Origin: Thermus caldifontis
Lineage (GTDB): Bacteria > Deinococcota > Deinococci > Deinococcales > Thermaceae
Reading direction: 5' to 3'
Assembly: GCF_003336745.1 (NCBI RefSeq)
Contig: NZ_QGMX01000003.1
Location: 62,001-126,000, forward strand
Length of the DNA: 64,000 bases
The notes beneath the pieces were generated by a model, which saw nothing but the letters and a program-made list of their open reading frames with translations, was not told where the DNA came from and ran no database searches. Positions 15,585 to 24,216 of this stretch are shown one piece after another; position 1 is the stretch's first letter; every line of letters starts with the position of its first letter. The position numbers were made by a program, and so were the translations under genes.

Positions 15585-15617
15585 GTCTACCCTGGTAGAC
15601 CCTCTCCCGGGTAGACC
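15585..15617. promoter_or_regulatory. Operator palindrome upstream of the flavin reductase
   Basis: Perfect inverted repeat GTCTACC-CT-GGTAGAC (15585-15600). The half-site GGTAGACC recurs at 15610-15617, sixteen bp from the copy at 15594. It lies just upstream of a CATAAT -10 box (15625-15630) that sits 6 nt before the ATG at 15637. This is the layout expected for a dimeric repressor blocking a leaderless promoter; the regulator is unknown. Confidence 0.65.
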
Positions 15618-15636
15618 CCCTTGGCATAATGGGGTC

Positions 15637-16686
15637 ATGTCCCTGCTCTTTTCCCCTTTGGAGCTTCGCGGGCTACGGCTCAAAAACCGCCTGGCCATGT
15701 CCCCCATGTGCCAGTACTCCGCCACCTCGGAGGGAGAGGTGACCGACTGGCACCTGCTCCACTACCCCACCCGGGCCCTTGGGGGCGTGAGCCTCATCCT
15801 GGTGGAGGCCACCGCCGTGGAGCCTTTGGGCCGCATCAGCCCCCATGACCTGGGCATCTGGTCGGAGGAGCACCTTCCAGGCCTAAAAGAGCTTGCCCGG
15901 AGGATCCGGGAGGCGGGAGCGGTGCCCGGAATCCAGCTGGCCCATGCCGGGCGCAAGGCGGGAACCGCCCGCCCCTGGGAAGGGGGAAAGCCCCTGGGCT
16001 GGCGGGTGGTGGGGCCAAGCCCCATCCCCTTTGACGAGGGCTACCCGGTACCCGAACCCCTGGACGAGGCGGGGATGGAGCGCATCCTCCAGGCCTTCGT
16101 GGAGGGAGCCAGGCGGGCTCTAAGGGCAGGCTTCCAGGTGATTGAGCTCCACATGGCCCACGGGTATTTGCTTTCCTCCTTCCTCTCCCCCCTTGCCAAC
16201 CAGCGCACCGACGCCTATGGGGGTAGCCTGGAAAACCGCATGCGCTTTCCCCTTCGGGTGGCCCAGGCGGTGCGGGAGGTGGTGCCAAGGGAACTTCCCC
16301 TTTTCGTGCGGGTATCCGCCACGGACTGGGGGGAAGGAGGATGGGGCCTTCAGGACACCCTGGCCTTCGCCGGGAGGCTTAAGGAGGTGGGGGTGGACCT
16401 CTTGGACTGCTCCTCGGGCGGGGTGGTGCCCAAGGTGCGGATTCCCCTGGCCCCGGGCTTCCAGGTGCCCTTCGCCGACGCCGTGCGCAAGAAGGTGGGC
16501 CTGAAGACGGGGGCTGTGGGCCTCATCACCACCCCCGAGCAAGCGGAAACCCTCCTGCAGGCGGGAAGCGCCGACTTGGTGCTCCTGGGCAGGGTTCTCC
16601 TCAGAGACCCCTACTTCCCCCTAAAGGCCGCCAAGGCCCTAGGGGTGGCCCCGGAGGTCCCACCCCAGTATCAAAGGGGGTTTTAG
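15637..16686 (+). CDS. Old-yellow-enzyme family NAD(P)H:flavin oxidoreductase (YqjM class)
   Basis: 349 residues, FMN-binding TIM barrel. YqjM-class residues are visible: the FMN-modulating Cys in [14 protein letters not shown] with the anion-binding His, the [18 protein letters not shown] active-site block, and a C-terminal QYQRGF arginine finger. The family reduces activated C=C bonds; the close T. scotoductus homologue reduces chromate. It is probably leaderless and controlled through the upstream GTCTACC palindrome. Confidence 0.93.
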   Translation: MSLLFSPLELRGLRLKNRLAMSPMCQYSATSEGEVTDWHLLHYPTRALGGVSLILVEATAVEPLGRISPHDLGIWSEEHLPGLKELARRIREAGAVPGIQLAHAGRKAGTARPWEGGKPLGWRVVGPSPIPFDEGYPVPEPLDEAGMERILQAFVEGARRALRAGFQVIELHMAHGYLLSSFLSPLANQRTDAYGGSLENRMRFPLRVAQAVREVVPRELPLFVRVSATDWGEGGWGLQDTLAFAGRLKEVGVDLLDCSSGGVVPKVRIPLAPGFQVPFADAVRKKVGLKTGAVGLITTPEQAETLLQAGSADLVLLGRVLLRDPYFPLKAAKALGVAPEVPPQYQRGF

Positions 16687-17030
16687 GGAAGGGAAAGGGT
16701 GGGGTGACGAAAGAGCCAGCGCACCTCCCGCCCTAGGGTTTCGGCAAAGCGAGGGCTCCATTGGGGTAGGGCTTGCCATTCCGCCAAGGTGTAGACTAGG
16801 GCCTCCGTGGGCACAGGAAGCTCCTCCAAGGGAAGGCCTAAGGAGCGTTGCCAGGGGGGAAGGGAGGAGGATTCCACAAGCAGAAGCAAGTCCAGGTCGC
16901 TTCCCACCCCGTGGTCGCCCCGGGCGTAGGACCCGAAGTAGCCCAGGGCCAGAAGGCCAGGGATAGGGTGGCGGGCCAACCAGGCCTGAAGGGCCCCTTC
17001 CACCTCCTCCCGGCTAGGCCATCTGAGCAC
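16683..17030 (-). CDS. MNT-type nucleotidyltransferase
   Basis: 115 residues from GTG 17030 ([12 protein letters not shown]). The minimal nucleotidyltransferase motif [21 protein letters not shown] supplies GSx9DxD. Such proteins pair with HEPN partners as type VII toxin-antitoxin systems, where MNT adds AMP to the HEPN protein. It overlaps the HEPN gene by 17 nt. An ATG far upstream (17153) lies inside the HEPN gene and is rejected. Confidence 0.8.
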   Translation of the reverse strand: MLRWPSREEVEGALQAWLARHPIPGLLALGYFGSYARGDHGVGSDLDLLLLVESSSLPPWQRSLGLPLEELPVPTEALVYTLAEWQALPQWSPRFAETLGREVRWLFRHPTLSLP

Positions 17031-17394
17031 GGCAGAATTCAAGGATTTCGCGGGCATAGCGCACCGCCTCCTGGCTTTGCAAGGGGCCATAGTGCTCCGC
17101 AGAAGGCCCTTCGGGAAAAGCATCGGGGTAGCGGGTAGGGATATAGAGCCCATCCAGGTAGCGGCCCTTCTCCACCAGGTCTTGGGGCACCTCCAGGGGG
17201 AGCTCCTTAAGAAGCCGGGCCACCACGTGCCCCCAAGCCTCCTGGCCCAAGTGAAGGTGGAGGGCTTTCACCGCCTTCTCCGCGGCCTGCTGGGCGGCAA
17301 AGCAGGCCCACTCGTGCCGGCCTGCCTTCCGGGCAATCTGAGCCATCTCCAGGTCCTTTTCCGCCTGGAGAAGCCAGTCCCCTGCCCGGTTCAC
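17014..17394 (-). CDS. HEPN-domain protein paired with MNT
   Basis: 126-residue helical protein: LQAEKDLEMAQIARK, then ACFAAQQAAEKAVKALHLHLG, then LDGLYIPTRYPDAF, the pattern of the PF05168 HEPN family. The RX4-6H ribonuclease motif typical of toxic HEPNs is not evident, so it may be a non-toxic or substrate-binding HEPN. The GTG start at 17394 is divergent from the quinone reductase gene. Confidence 0.8.
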   Translation of the reverse strand: MNRAGDWLLQAEKDLEMAQIARKAGRHEWACFAAQQAAEKAVKALHLHLGQEAWGHVVARLLKELPLEVPQDLVEKGRYLDGLYIPTRYPDAFPEGPSAEHYGPLQSQEAVRYAREILEFCRAQMA

Positions 17395-17423
17395 CCCCTC
17401 AGTTTACCGCTAGACTGAAGGCC

Positions 17424-18383
17424 ATGAAAGCCATACGGGTACACCAGGTGGGCGGGCCGGAGGTCCTGACCCTCGAGGACCTCCCCCTCCCCGAGCCGGG
17501 CCCAGGGGAAGTTCTGGTCAGGCTTCTCGCCATCGGGGTCAACTACATTGACACCTACAAGCGCCGGGGCCTTTACCCCATGCCCCTTCCCTTCACCTTG
17601 GGGGAGGAGGGGGCCGGGGTGGTGGAGAAGGTGGGGGAAGGGGTGGTGGGGGTGCGCCCCGGGGATAGGGTGGCCTTCGCCAACGTGCAAGGCGCCTATG
17701 CCCAGTACCAGGTGGTGCCGGCGGAAAGGCTGGTGCCCGTGCCCGAAGGGCTTGACCCCAAGCTGGCGGCGGCGGGCCTGCTTCAGGGGATGACCGCCCA
17801 CTACCTCCTCCGAAGCACCTACCCCGTGCAGGCAGGGGATCAGGTGCTGGTGCACGCAGGGGCCGGAGGGGTGGGGCTCCTTCTCATCCAGTGGGCCAAG
17901 CACTTAGGGGCCACGGTCTACGCCACCGCCAGCACGGAGGAGAAGCGGGCCCTTTGCCTGCAGGCGGGGGCCGACTACGCCCTCCCCTACGAGGGTTTTG
18001 CCCAGGCGGTGAAGGCCCTTTCCGGGGGTGGGGTGGATGTGGTCTACGACGGGGTGGGGCAAAGTACCTTTGAGGGGAGCCTCGAGGCCCTGAGGCCTCG
18101 GGGCTTTTTGGTCCTCTTCGGCCAGTCCTCGGGGCCCGTGCCCCCCATGGACCCCCAGGTGCTGAACCGGAAGGGAAGCCTCTACCTCACCCGCCCCACC
18201 CTCCACCACTACACCGCCACCCGCAAGGAGCTCCTCTTGCGGGCGGGGGAGGTGTTCCAGGCCCTGCGGGAAGGGTGGCTACGGGTGCGGATTGGGGCTG
18301 AGTTCCCCCTGGAAAAGGCCCGGGAAGCCCACGAGGCCCTGGAGGGGCGAAAGACCACGGGAAAGGTCCTCCTAATCCCCTAG
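17424..18383 (+). CDS. NADPH:quinone oxidoreductase (zeta-crystallin-like)
   Basis: 319-residue zinc-free medium-chain dehydrogenase/reductase: N-terminal GroES-like domain with GVNYIDTYKRRGLYP, nucleotide fold VLVHAGAGGVGLLLIQWAK, and C-terminal EAHEALEGRKTTGKVLL. The family reduces quinones by one electron with NADPH. The 3' end overlaps the PfkB gene by 12 nt (convergent). Confidence 0.93.
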   Translation: MKAIRVHQVGGPEVLTLEDLPLPEPGPGEVLVRLLAIGVNYIDTYKRRGLYPMPLPFTLGEEGAGVVEKVGEGVVGVRPGDRVAFANVQGAYAQYQVVPAERLVPVPEGLDPKLAAAGLLQGMTAHYLLRSTYPVQAGDQVLVHAGAGGVGLLLIQWAKHLGATVYATASTEEKRALCLQAGADYALPYEGFAQAVKALSGGGVDVVYDGVGQSTFEGSLEALRPRGFLVLFGQSSGPVPPMDPQVLNRKGSLYLTRPTLHHYTATRKELLLRAGEVFQALREGWLRVRIGAEFPLEKAREAHEALEGRKTTGKVLLIP

Positions 18384-19280
18384 GTACTGGGCCTTCCAGG
18401 CCCTAAGCCCCCCCTCTGGCAGGTAGGCCCCCCGCACGGTGCAGGCCAGGGCGGAAAGGGCGATGGCGCCCTCCAGGATGGCCCTGAGGTCCTCCCGGGA
18501 GAGGCGGGCGAGGCTTCCCTTCCCATAGCCCTTCTGGAGGAGAAGGGCAAGAAGCCCCGCGGTAAAGCTATCCCCCGCCCCCACGGTGTCCTTTACCCTC
18601 ACCGCCTTCCCGGGGAGGCGCACTTCCTCCTCCCCAAGGAAGGCCACCGCTCCTTCCTCCCCCAGGGTGAGAACCCTTAAGGGTGGGTCCAGGGCCTTCA
18701 CCGCCCCCACGGGGTCCTGGGGGAAAAGAAGCCTTGCGTCCTCTAGGGAAAGCTTCAAGAGGTCCACCCGGGCCAGGTAGGCTTCCATCCGCTTTCGCTC
18801 CTTGGGGGTAGGGGGATGGCGGAGGTTGGGGTCATAGGAGAGGAGGGCCCCTTCCCTCTCCGCCTCTTCCAAAAGAAGCCTTAGGCCCTCCTCCGTGCGG
18901 TCCTCGAGGGCAAAGAGGGAGCCGAAATGGAAGGCCTTGGCCCCCTTTAGGCTCCCTGGCCCTGGATGGTAGGGCTTCTGGAAGGGGCGGTGAAAGCTAT
19001 AGCTGGCGTTCCCCTCCCTATCCAGCCGCACCAGGGCCAAGGGCATGGGGGCCGGATGGCGGAAAAGCCTTAGCCCTAGGCCCCGCCTTCGCATCTCCTC
19101 CTCGGCCCAGGCGGAAACCCAGTCCTCCCCCACCTCGGAAAGGAAGCGCACGGGAAAACCCAGGCGGGCTAGGGTGGTGGCGGTGTTCAGCACCGAGCCC
19201 CCTAAAACCCCAGAGAAGCGCAAGGGGTCCTGGCCTTCCAACACCAGGTCCACCAGCACCTCCCCAGCTAGGGCCAGCAT
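18372..19280 (-). CDS. PfkB-family carbohydrate kinase
   Basis: 302 residues from the ATG at 19280 (MLALAGEVLVDLV). Ribokinase-type signatures: GGSVLNTATTLARLG near the N-terminus and DTVGAGDSFTAGLLA near the C-terminus with the catalytic Asp. Probably a fructokinase or ribokinase-like sugar kinase; substrate unknown. A CATAAT box 8 nt from the ATG suggests a leaderless transcript. A longer frame to 19850 runs antisense through the AOR gene and is not credible. Confidence 0.88.
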   Translation of the reverse strand: MLALAGEVLVDLVLEGQDPLRFSGVLGGSVLNTATTLARLGFPVRFLSEVGEDWVSAWAEEEMRRRGLGLRLFRHPAPMPLALVRLDREGNASYSFHRPFQKPYHPGPGSLKGAKAFHFGSLFALEDRTEEGLRLLLEEAEREGALLSYDPNLRHPPTPKERKRMEAYLARVDLLKLSLEDARLLFPQDPVGAVKALDPPLRVLTLGEEGAVAFLGEEEVRLPGKAVRVKDTVGAGDSFTAGLLALLLQKGYGKGSLARLSREDLRAILEGAIALSALACTVRGAYLPEGGLRAWKAQYLGD

Positions 19281-19304
19281 GGCTCCATTATGCCTGTCAC
19301 CTCC

Positions 19305-19336
19305 TTTACATTCCCCAGGGATGCGGGTGGTATAAT
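19305..19336 (+). promoter_or_regulatory. Possible promoter of the AOR operon
   Basis: Perfect TATAAT at 19331-19336 with TTTACA at 19305-19310. The 20-nt spacer is longer than ideal. The start of translation is 77 nt downstream. Confidence 0.4.
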
Positions 19337-19412
19337 CCTCCAGAACCTGGGCAGCGGTGCGTGACCTTCTTAGCCATGGGTGCCTTCCCTTTGGCCCAAA
19401 AGGAGGTAAAGG

Positions 19413-21239
19413 ATGCTCGGTGGATACGCCCATAAGCTCGCCCGCATTAACCTCTCTAGCGGCCAGGTGGAGTACTTTGCCCCCGATCCCAAGGACCTGG
19501 AGATGTACGTGGGGGGCCGGGGCCTGGGGGTCAAGTACGTGTTTGAAAACGGCCCCAAGGTGGATCCTTTGGGTCCCGACAACCTCCTTTGCATCATGAA
19601 TGGCCCCCTCTCCGGCACCCGGGCCAAGATGTCGGGGCGGCTGGCCGTGGTCACCAAAAGCCCCCTCACGGGTACCGTGACGGACAGCCACATGGGGGGA
19701 TGGACGGCGGCCAAGCTTAAGTGGGCGGGGTTTGACGGGCTCCTCATCAAGGGGGCCTCGGAAAAACCCGTCTACCTTTTGGTCAAGGACGGGGAGGTTA
19801 CCCTCCACGACGCCTCCGACCTCTGGGGCAAGACCACCCACGAGACCCACCGCATCCTAAGGGAACGGCACGGGGAGGACGCCGACGTGATGGCCATCGG
19901 CCCCGCCGGGGAAAACCTGGTGCGCTTCGCCAACTGGATCAACAACGACGAGCGGGCCGCAGGCCGGGGCGGCACCGGGGCGGTGGCCGGAAGTAAGAAG
20001 CTAAAGGCCATCGTGGTGGTGGGCAAGCAGGAGAAGATGCCCCAGCCCAAGGACCCCGAGCTCTGGCGGGAGGCGGACCAGCAGGCCTCCGCCACCATCA
20101 ACGACCCCAAGAACGTGACCGCCCCCAAGAAGGGGGGGCTCTCACTCTTTGGCACCAACGTGCTCATGAACATCACCAACGTGATGGGAGCCCTTCCCAC
20201 CTATAATGGCCAGCACACCTGCATTGAAGGGGTAGAGACCATCTCCGGGGAGTACATCCGCGAGCACCGCCTCATCAAGGACAACACCTGCCACGCCTGC
20301 CCCGTGGCCTGCAAGAAGATGGTGGAGGTGCACCTCAACGGCAAGGCCATCCGCTTTGAGTCCTACGAGTACGAGTCCGCCTGGGCCTTGGGAGCCCATG
20401 TGGGCAGCACCGACACCGATTGGACCGGCTACGCCATCTACCTTTGCAACGCCTACGGCATGGACACCATCGAAACCGGAAACGCCATCGCCGTCCTCAT
20501 GGAGGCCACGGAGAAGGGCTACTACCAGGGGCCCGATGGGATCCGCTTTGGCGACAAGGAGGGCGAGAGCCGCACCATCGAGGCCATCGCCCACCGCCGG
20601 GGGGTAGGGGACAGCCTGGCGGAGGGGCCGGCGCGCTTTGCCAAGGCCCTCGGCCACCCCGAGCTTTCCCTCGAGGTCAAGGGCCAGTCCATCCCCGCCT
20701 ACGATCCCCGGGGCCTCAAGGGCATGGGCATCGCCTACGCCACCTCCAACCGGGGGGCCTGCCACCTCCGGGCCTACACCCCCGCCTCGGAGATCCTGGG
20801 CGTGCCCTACAAGACCGACCCCCTGGCCTGGGAGGGGAAGGGCAAGCTCACCAAGCTCCTCCAGGACCTCTCCGCCTTCACCGACTCCTTGGACCTTTGC
20901 AAGTTCAGCCAGTTCGCCGAGGGCCTCGAGGAGTACGCCAAGCAGCTTTCCGCCTACTGGGGCCGGCCCGTGACCCCCGAGGAGATCCTCCTCATCGGGG
21001 AGCGCATCTACAACCTGGAGCGCTACTACAACAACCTGGCGGGCCATGGGGAAGGCTCCGACTACCTGCCCGAGCGCTTCCTGAAAGAGCCCTCCGACTG
21101 CGCGGGTTCCAAGGGCCAGCTTACGGAGCTGGAGCTGATGTTGCAGGAATACTACCAGGAGCGGGGTTGGGAGAAGGGGATGGTACCCCCCGCCAAGCTC
21201 CAGGCCCTAGGCATCCTCTCCGCCGCCGCCGACGACTAG
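19413..21239 (+). CDS. aor: Tungsten-containing aldehyde:ferredoxin oxidoreductase
   Basis: 608 residues, full length for the AOR family. The 4Fe-4S cysteines are present: C293-x2-C296-x3-C300 in CHACPVACKK and C496 in DLCKFS. Pterin-binding segments include YVGGRGLGVKY, SGTRAKMSGRLAVVTKSPLTG and NNDERAAGRGGTGAVAGSKKLKAI. The enzyme oxidises aldehydes to acids with ferredoxin and uses a bis-tungstopterin. The downstream MoaD-like gene and TupABC tungstate importer support a W rather than Mo enzyme. Confidence 0.95.
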   Translation: MLGGYAHKLARINLSSGQVEYFAPDPKDLEMYVGGRGLGVKYVFENGPKVDPLGPDNLLCIMNGPLSGTRAKMSGRLAVVTKSPLTGTVTDSHMGGWTAAKLKWAGFDGLLIKGASEKPVYLLVKDGEVTLHDASDLWGKTTHETHRILRERHGEDADVMAIGPAGENLVRFANWINNDERAAGRGGTGAVAGSKKLKAIVVVGKQEKMPQPKDPELWREADQQASATINDPKNVTAPKKGGLSLFGTNVLMNITNVMGALPTYNGQHTCIEGVETISGEYIREHRLIKDNTCHACPVACKKMVEVHLNGKAIRFESYEYESAWALGAHVGSTDTDWTGYAIYLCNAYGMDTIETGNAIAVLMEATEKGYYQGPDGIRFGDKEGESRTIEAIAHRRGVGDSLAEGPARFAKALGHPELSLEVKGQSIPAYDPRGLKGMGIAYATSNRGACHLRAYTPASEILGVPYKTDPLAWEGKGKLTKLLQDLSAFTDSLDLCKFSQFAEGLEEYAKQLSAYWGRPVTPEEILLIGERIYNLERYYNNLAGHGEGSDYLPERFLKEPSDCAGSKGQLTELELMLQEYYQERGWEKGMVPPAKLQALGILSAAADD

Positions 21240-21251
21240 GGAAACCCCCCA

Positions 21252-21286
21252 GGGGGACCCGGGCCCTCACCCACGGGTCCCCCTTT
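21252..21286 (+). terminator. Hairpin between aor and the MoaD-like gene
   Basis: Stem GGGGGACCCG / CGGGTCCCCC (21252-21261 with 21274-21283) followed by only three T residues. It may end or attenuate aor transcription before the MoaD gene. Confidence 0.55.
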
Positions 21287-21297
21287 ACACTTTGGTT

Positions 21298-21807
21298 ATG
21301 CCTAAGGTAAACCTCTACGCCACCTTCCGGGACCTGGTGGGCCAGGGCCAGGTCCAGGTGGAGGGAAGAACGGTTGGGGAGGTTTTGCAAGCCCTGATCC
21401 AGGCCTATCCCGCCCTGAGGGAGGAGCTCTTTGAAGGGGAGGAGCTGGCCGAGCGGGTTTCCGTATTCCTGGAGGGGCGGGATGTGCGCTACCTAAATGG
21501 GCTTGCCACCCCCCTGGCGGAGGAGGCCACCTTGGACCTCTTCCCCCCGGTGGCGGGTGGCGCCTTTGCCCAGCGCTTTGGGGCCCTGCCCCCCTGGCTT
21601 TTGGAAAGGTACCTCCTGGAGTGGGGGGGAAGGAAGCTGGAGGAAGGGGTCTACGCCCTCTCCGGGGCCACCGTGCGCTTCGCCGAGGCGGAACCCCTAA
21701 GGGTGGGAAGCCTCTCCATCAGCCAGCTTGGGGTGGAGGTGGAGGGCGAGGAAGCCGAGGCCTGGTTCCAAAGGATCCAGATGGCGGCGGCCCGAGGCGG
21801 AGGCTAA
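21298..21807 (+). CDS. MoaD-like sulfur carrier fused to DUF1952
   Basis: 169 residues from ATG 21298. Residues 1-88 are a MoaD/ubiquitin-like domain ending FPPVAGG with an internal Gly-Gly. Residues about 93-160 form the extra C-terminal domain known from the T. thermophilus MoaD-related protein (DUF1952). The protein itself ends GGG. MoaD carries sulfur as a C-terminal thiocarboxylate for molybdopterin synthesis. Either the fusion is cleaved after the internal GG, or the terminal glycines take over that role. Its place behind aor suggests a dedicated tungstopterin role. It converges on tupC. Confidence 0.85.
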   Translation: MPKVNLYATFRDLVGQGQVQVEGRTVGEVLQALIQAYPALREELFEGEELAERVSVFLEGRDVRYLNGLATPLAEEATLDLFPPVAGGAFAQRFGALPPWLLERYLLEWGGRKLEEGVYALSGATVRFAEAEPLRVGSLSISQLGVEVEGEEAEAWFQRIQMAAARGGG

Positions 21808-22484
21808 GGAAGGAGCCGCCCCTGCAAAAAGGCCTGGCTCCTCGGGTCCTTTGGGCTTTGGAAAAACTGGCCCACGGGGGCTTCCTCCACCACCTGGCCC
21901 TGGAAGAGAAAGACCACCCTATGGGCAAGCCGGCGCACCTGGAAGAGGTCGTGGGTGGCCAGGACCACCCCCCGGCCTCCCTTGGCCGTTTCCTCCAGCA
22001 AGGCCTCCACCTTCAGGGTGTTGGCGGGGTCCAGGCTGGCGGTGGGCTCATCCAGGAGCAAGACCGCAGGCTCCACCAAAAGCGTTCTGGCCAGGGCCAG
22101 GCGCACCGCCTCCCCCCCGGATAGGAGATGGGCGGGCTGCCGGGCCTTGGCCCCTAAACCAATCCGTTCCAAAAGCAGGGCGGCCTGGGCCAGGGCCCGG
22201 CGCCGAGGGACCCCATGGAGCAACAGGCCGAAGGCGGCGTTTTCCAAGACGCTACGCCGAAGAAGGGGTGGGGTCTGGGGGAGGTAGGCCCGGAACCCTC
22301 CTTCCACCCGGCCCTCCTCCGGGGGAAGGAGGCCCGCAAGGAGGCGCAAAAGGGTGGTCTTGCCGCTTCCCGAAGGTCCCAGAACCGCCAGGATCTCCCC
22401 GGGGTAAACCTGGAGATGGGGAACCTCGAGGCTAAACCCCCCGTAGCGGCGCACCAATCCTTGGGCCTTAAGGACAGGGCTCAT
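21804..22484 (-). CDS. tupC: Tungstate ABC transporter ATPase
   Basis: 226 residues: Walker A GPSGSGKTT, Q-loop YLPQTPPLLRR, signature LLSGGEAVRLALART, Walker B VLLLDEPTASLDP, switch His in VLATHDL. Its start overlaps tupB by 4 nt. Function as tungstate importer subunit follows from TupA and from the neighbouring W-enzyme gene. Confidence 0.88.
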   Translation of the reverse strand: MSPVLKAQGLVRRYGGFSLEVPHLQVYPGEILAVLGPSGSGKTTLLRLLAGLLPPEEGRVEGGFRAYLPQTPPLLRRSVLENAAFGLLLHGVPRRRALAQAALLLERIGLGAKARQPAHLLSGGEAVRLALARTLLVEPAVLLLDEPTASLDPANTLKVEALLEETAKGGRGVVLATHDLFQVRRLAHRVVFLFQGQVVEEAPVGQFFQSPKDPRSQAFLQGRLLP

Positions 22485-23116
22485 TCCCGCTCCAAAACCA
22501 CCAGAAGGGCCGTGACCAAAAGGGCCACCCCCAGGAGGACAAAGCCTAAGGCCAAGGCGCTTTCCAGCTCCCCTTTGCGGGTTTCCACCACGATGGCCGT
22601 GGTGAGGACCCGGGTGTGGTGGCGGATATCCCCGCCCACCAAGGTGGCCGCCCCCACCTCGCTAATGGCCCCGCCAAACCCCGCCGCCAAGGCGGCGGCC
22701 AGGGTGCGGCGACTTTCCCAGAACAGGGTGGGAAGCACCTGGTTCTCCTTGCCCCCCAGGCTCCGCACCAGAAGCCGCACCTCCTCCACCCGGCCCCTGG
22801 CCCCCGAAAGCACGAAGGCGGCGATGAGGGGAAAGGCCAAGACCGCCTCTGCCAGCACCATGGCATAGGGGGTGTAGAGAAAGCCCAAGGAACCCAAGGG
22901 CCCAGAGCGGGAAAGGAGAAGATAAAAGAAAAGCCCCACCACCACGGAAGGGAGGGCCAGGCCAGCGTAGAGGAGAACCCGCCCGAAAATCCCTCCACCC
23001 CCCCTTAAGGCCAGCCAAAGCCCCAAGGGCACGGCGGGAAGGGCCGCCAAAAGGGTGGCAAGCCCCGCCACCCAGAGGCTCCGCAAGGAGATCTCCCAAA
23101 GCTCAGCGGCCTCCAC
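22481..23116 (-). CDS. tupB: Tungstate ABC transporter permease
   Basis: 211 residues with five to six membrane helices. The EAA-like loop is ARGRVEEVRLLVRSLGG. N-terminus MEAAELWEISLRSLWVAGLATLLAALPAVPLG matches the TupB/WtpB class. It overlaps tupA by 14 nt and tupC by 4 nt, forming a compact tupABC operon on the minus strand. Confidence 0.88.
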   Translation of the reverse strand: MEAAELWEISLRSLWVAGLATLLAALPAVPLGLWLALRGGGGIFGRVLLYAGLALPSVVVGLFFYLLLSRSGPLGSLGFLYTPYAMVLAEAVLAFPLIAAFVLSGARGRVEEVRLLVRSLGGKENQVLPTLFWESRRTLAAALAAGFGGAISEVGAATLVGGDIRHHTRVLTTAIVVETRKGELESALALGFVLLGVALLVTALLVVLERE

Positions 23117-23912
23117 CCCTGGGGATGATACACCGCCCCCTTAAGGCCTTAAAGAGCTGCGCCCCCTCCACCCGCAGGCCCTCCACCAACCGGGCCGCCT
23201 CCTCCGTGGCCAGGAAGCGGCGAAGGGCTTCCGCCTCCTCGGCCTTGGCCCCTCGAGGCACCACGTAGTACGTGTACCGATTCAAAAGAAGGGGGTCATC
23301 CCGCCGATAAAGGGCCACGAGACCCCGCCTCCGGCCCACGGTGAGGTAGGTGGCCCAGTCGGAAAGGGTATAGGCCCCCTTTTCCGCCGCCAGAACCAGG
23401 GTCTGGCCCATACCCGCCCCCGACTCCAGGTACCAGCTCCCCTTGGGGGTGAGGCCTGCCTTCTGCCAAAGCTCCCGCTCCTTCAAATGGGTGCCTGAGC
23501 GATCCCCCCGGGAGACAAAGGGAGCCTGGACCCGGGCGATCCGCCGCAGGGCCTCCCGGATATCCCCTGCCTCCTGGACCCGGGCGGGGTCCCCCTTGGG
23601 CCCCACCAGCAGGTAGCGGTTTTGGGCCAGGCAAAGGGGCCGGGCGAGGATGCCCCGTCCTAGGGCCTCCCCCTCGAGGCTTGGGGCATGGACCAAGACC
23701 GCATCCACATCCCCGCGCTCCGCCAACAGGAGGGCCTGCCCTGTACCCACGGCCAGGACCTCCACCCGCACCCCCGTGGTCCTCCCGAAGGCGGGCAAAA
23801 GCCGGTCCAAAAGCCCCGAGTCGTAGACGCTGGTGGTGGTGGCAAGCCTAAGCCCCAGACCCGGGCTCAAGGCCCAGACCGCCAGGAGAACCACCCCCTG
23901 GATGAGGCGCAT
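23103..23912 (-). CDS. tupA: Tungstate-binding protein
   Basis: 269 residues with a signal peptide (about residues 1-21). The TupA hallmark LATTTSVYDSGLLDRLLPAF is present, as are the second ligand region FVSRGDRSGTHLKERELW and GAGMGQTLVLAAEKGAYTLSD. Binds tungstate in the periplasm and feeds TupBC. It does not carry a lipobox. The start codon is only 22 nt from the divergent DUF309 gene, so the two promoters must overlap. Confidence 0.9.
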   Translation of the reverse strand: MRLIQGVVLLAVWALSPGLGLRLATTTSVYDSGLLDRLLPAFGRTTGVRVEVLAVGTGQALLLAERGDVDAVLVHAPSLEGEALGRGILARPLCLAQNRYLLVGPKGDPARVQEAGDIREALRRIARVQAPFVSRGDRSGTHLKERELWQKAGLTPKGSWYLESGAGMGQTLVLAAEKGAYTLSDWATYLTVGRRRGLVALYRRDDPLLLNRYTYYVVPRGAKAEEAEALRRFLATEEAARLVEGLRVEGAQLFKALRGRCIIPRGGGR

Positions 23913-23934
23913 GGGAAGAGTTTAGCCTGAAGGC

Positions 23935-24216
23935 GTGGAAGCCTTGAAGGAGGCCTGGCGCCTTTTCCAGGAGGGCCGTTTCTTTGAGGCCCACGAGGTC
24001 TTGGAGGAAGCCTGGCAGAGGGCGCAAGGGGAAAGGCGGCGGTTTCTGGGGGGGCTCATCCTCCTGGCCGCCGCCCTGCACCAGGCCCAGGCCGGGCGGG
24101 GGGGCCTGAGGAACCTGCGGAAGGCGGAAGGGAAACTAAAGGGCCTCCCCTCCCCCTATCTCGGCCTGGACTGGCAGCCCCTCTTGGAGGAGGCCCGGCG
24201 TAGACTTGGGGCGTGA
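23935..24216 (+). CDS. DUF309 family protein
   Basis: 93-residue helical protein with the family signature FFEAHEVLEEAWQ and GLILLAAALHQAQAG. Structures of Thermus members are known but the function is not. GTG start; its TGA overlaps the GTG start of the asparaginase gene by 4 nt. Confidence 0.88.
   Translation: MEALKEAWRLFQEGRFFEAHEVLEEAWQRAQGERRRFLGGLILLAAALHQAQAGRGGLRNLRKAEGKLKGLPSPYLGLDWQPLLEEARRRLGA

Noticed and set aside
18372-19850. 492-codon extension of the PfkB gene
   Set aside because: The part beyond 19280 is antisense to the start of the aldehyde oxidoreductase gene; the kinase family begins at MLALAGEV (19280).
20142-21310. Long frames antisense or out of frame across the aldehyde oxidoreductase gene
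   Set aside because: High-GC DNA leaves all frames open; only the sense frame has the family's cysteine and pterin motifs.
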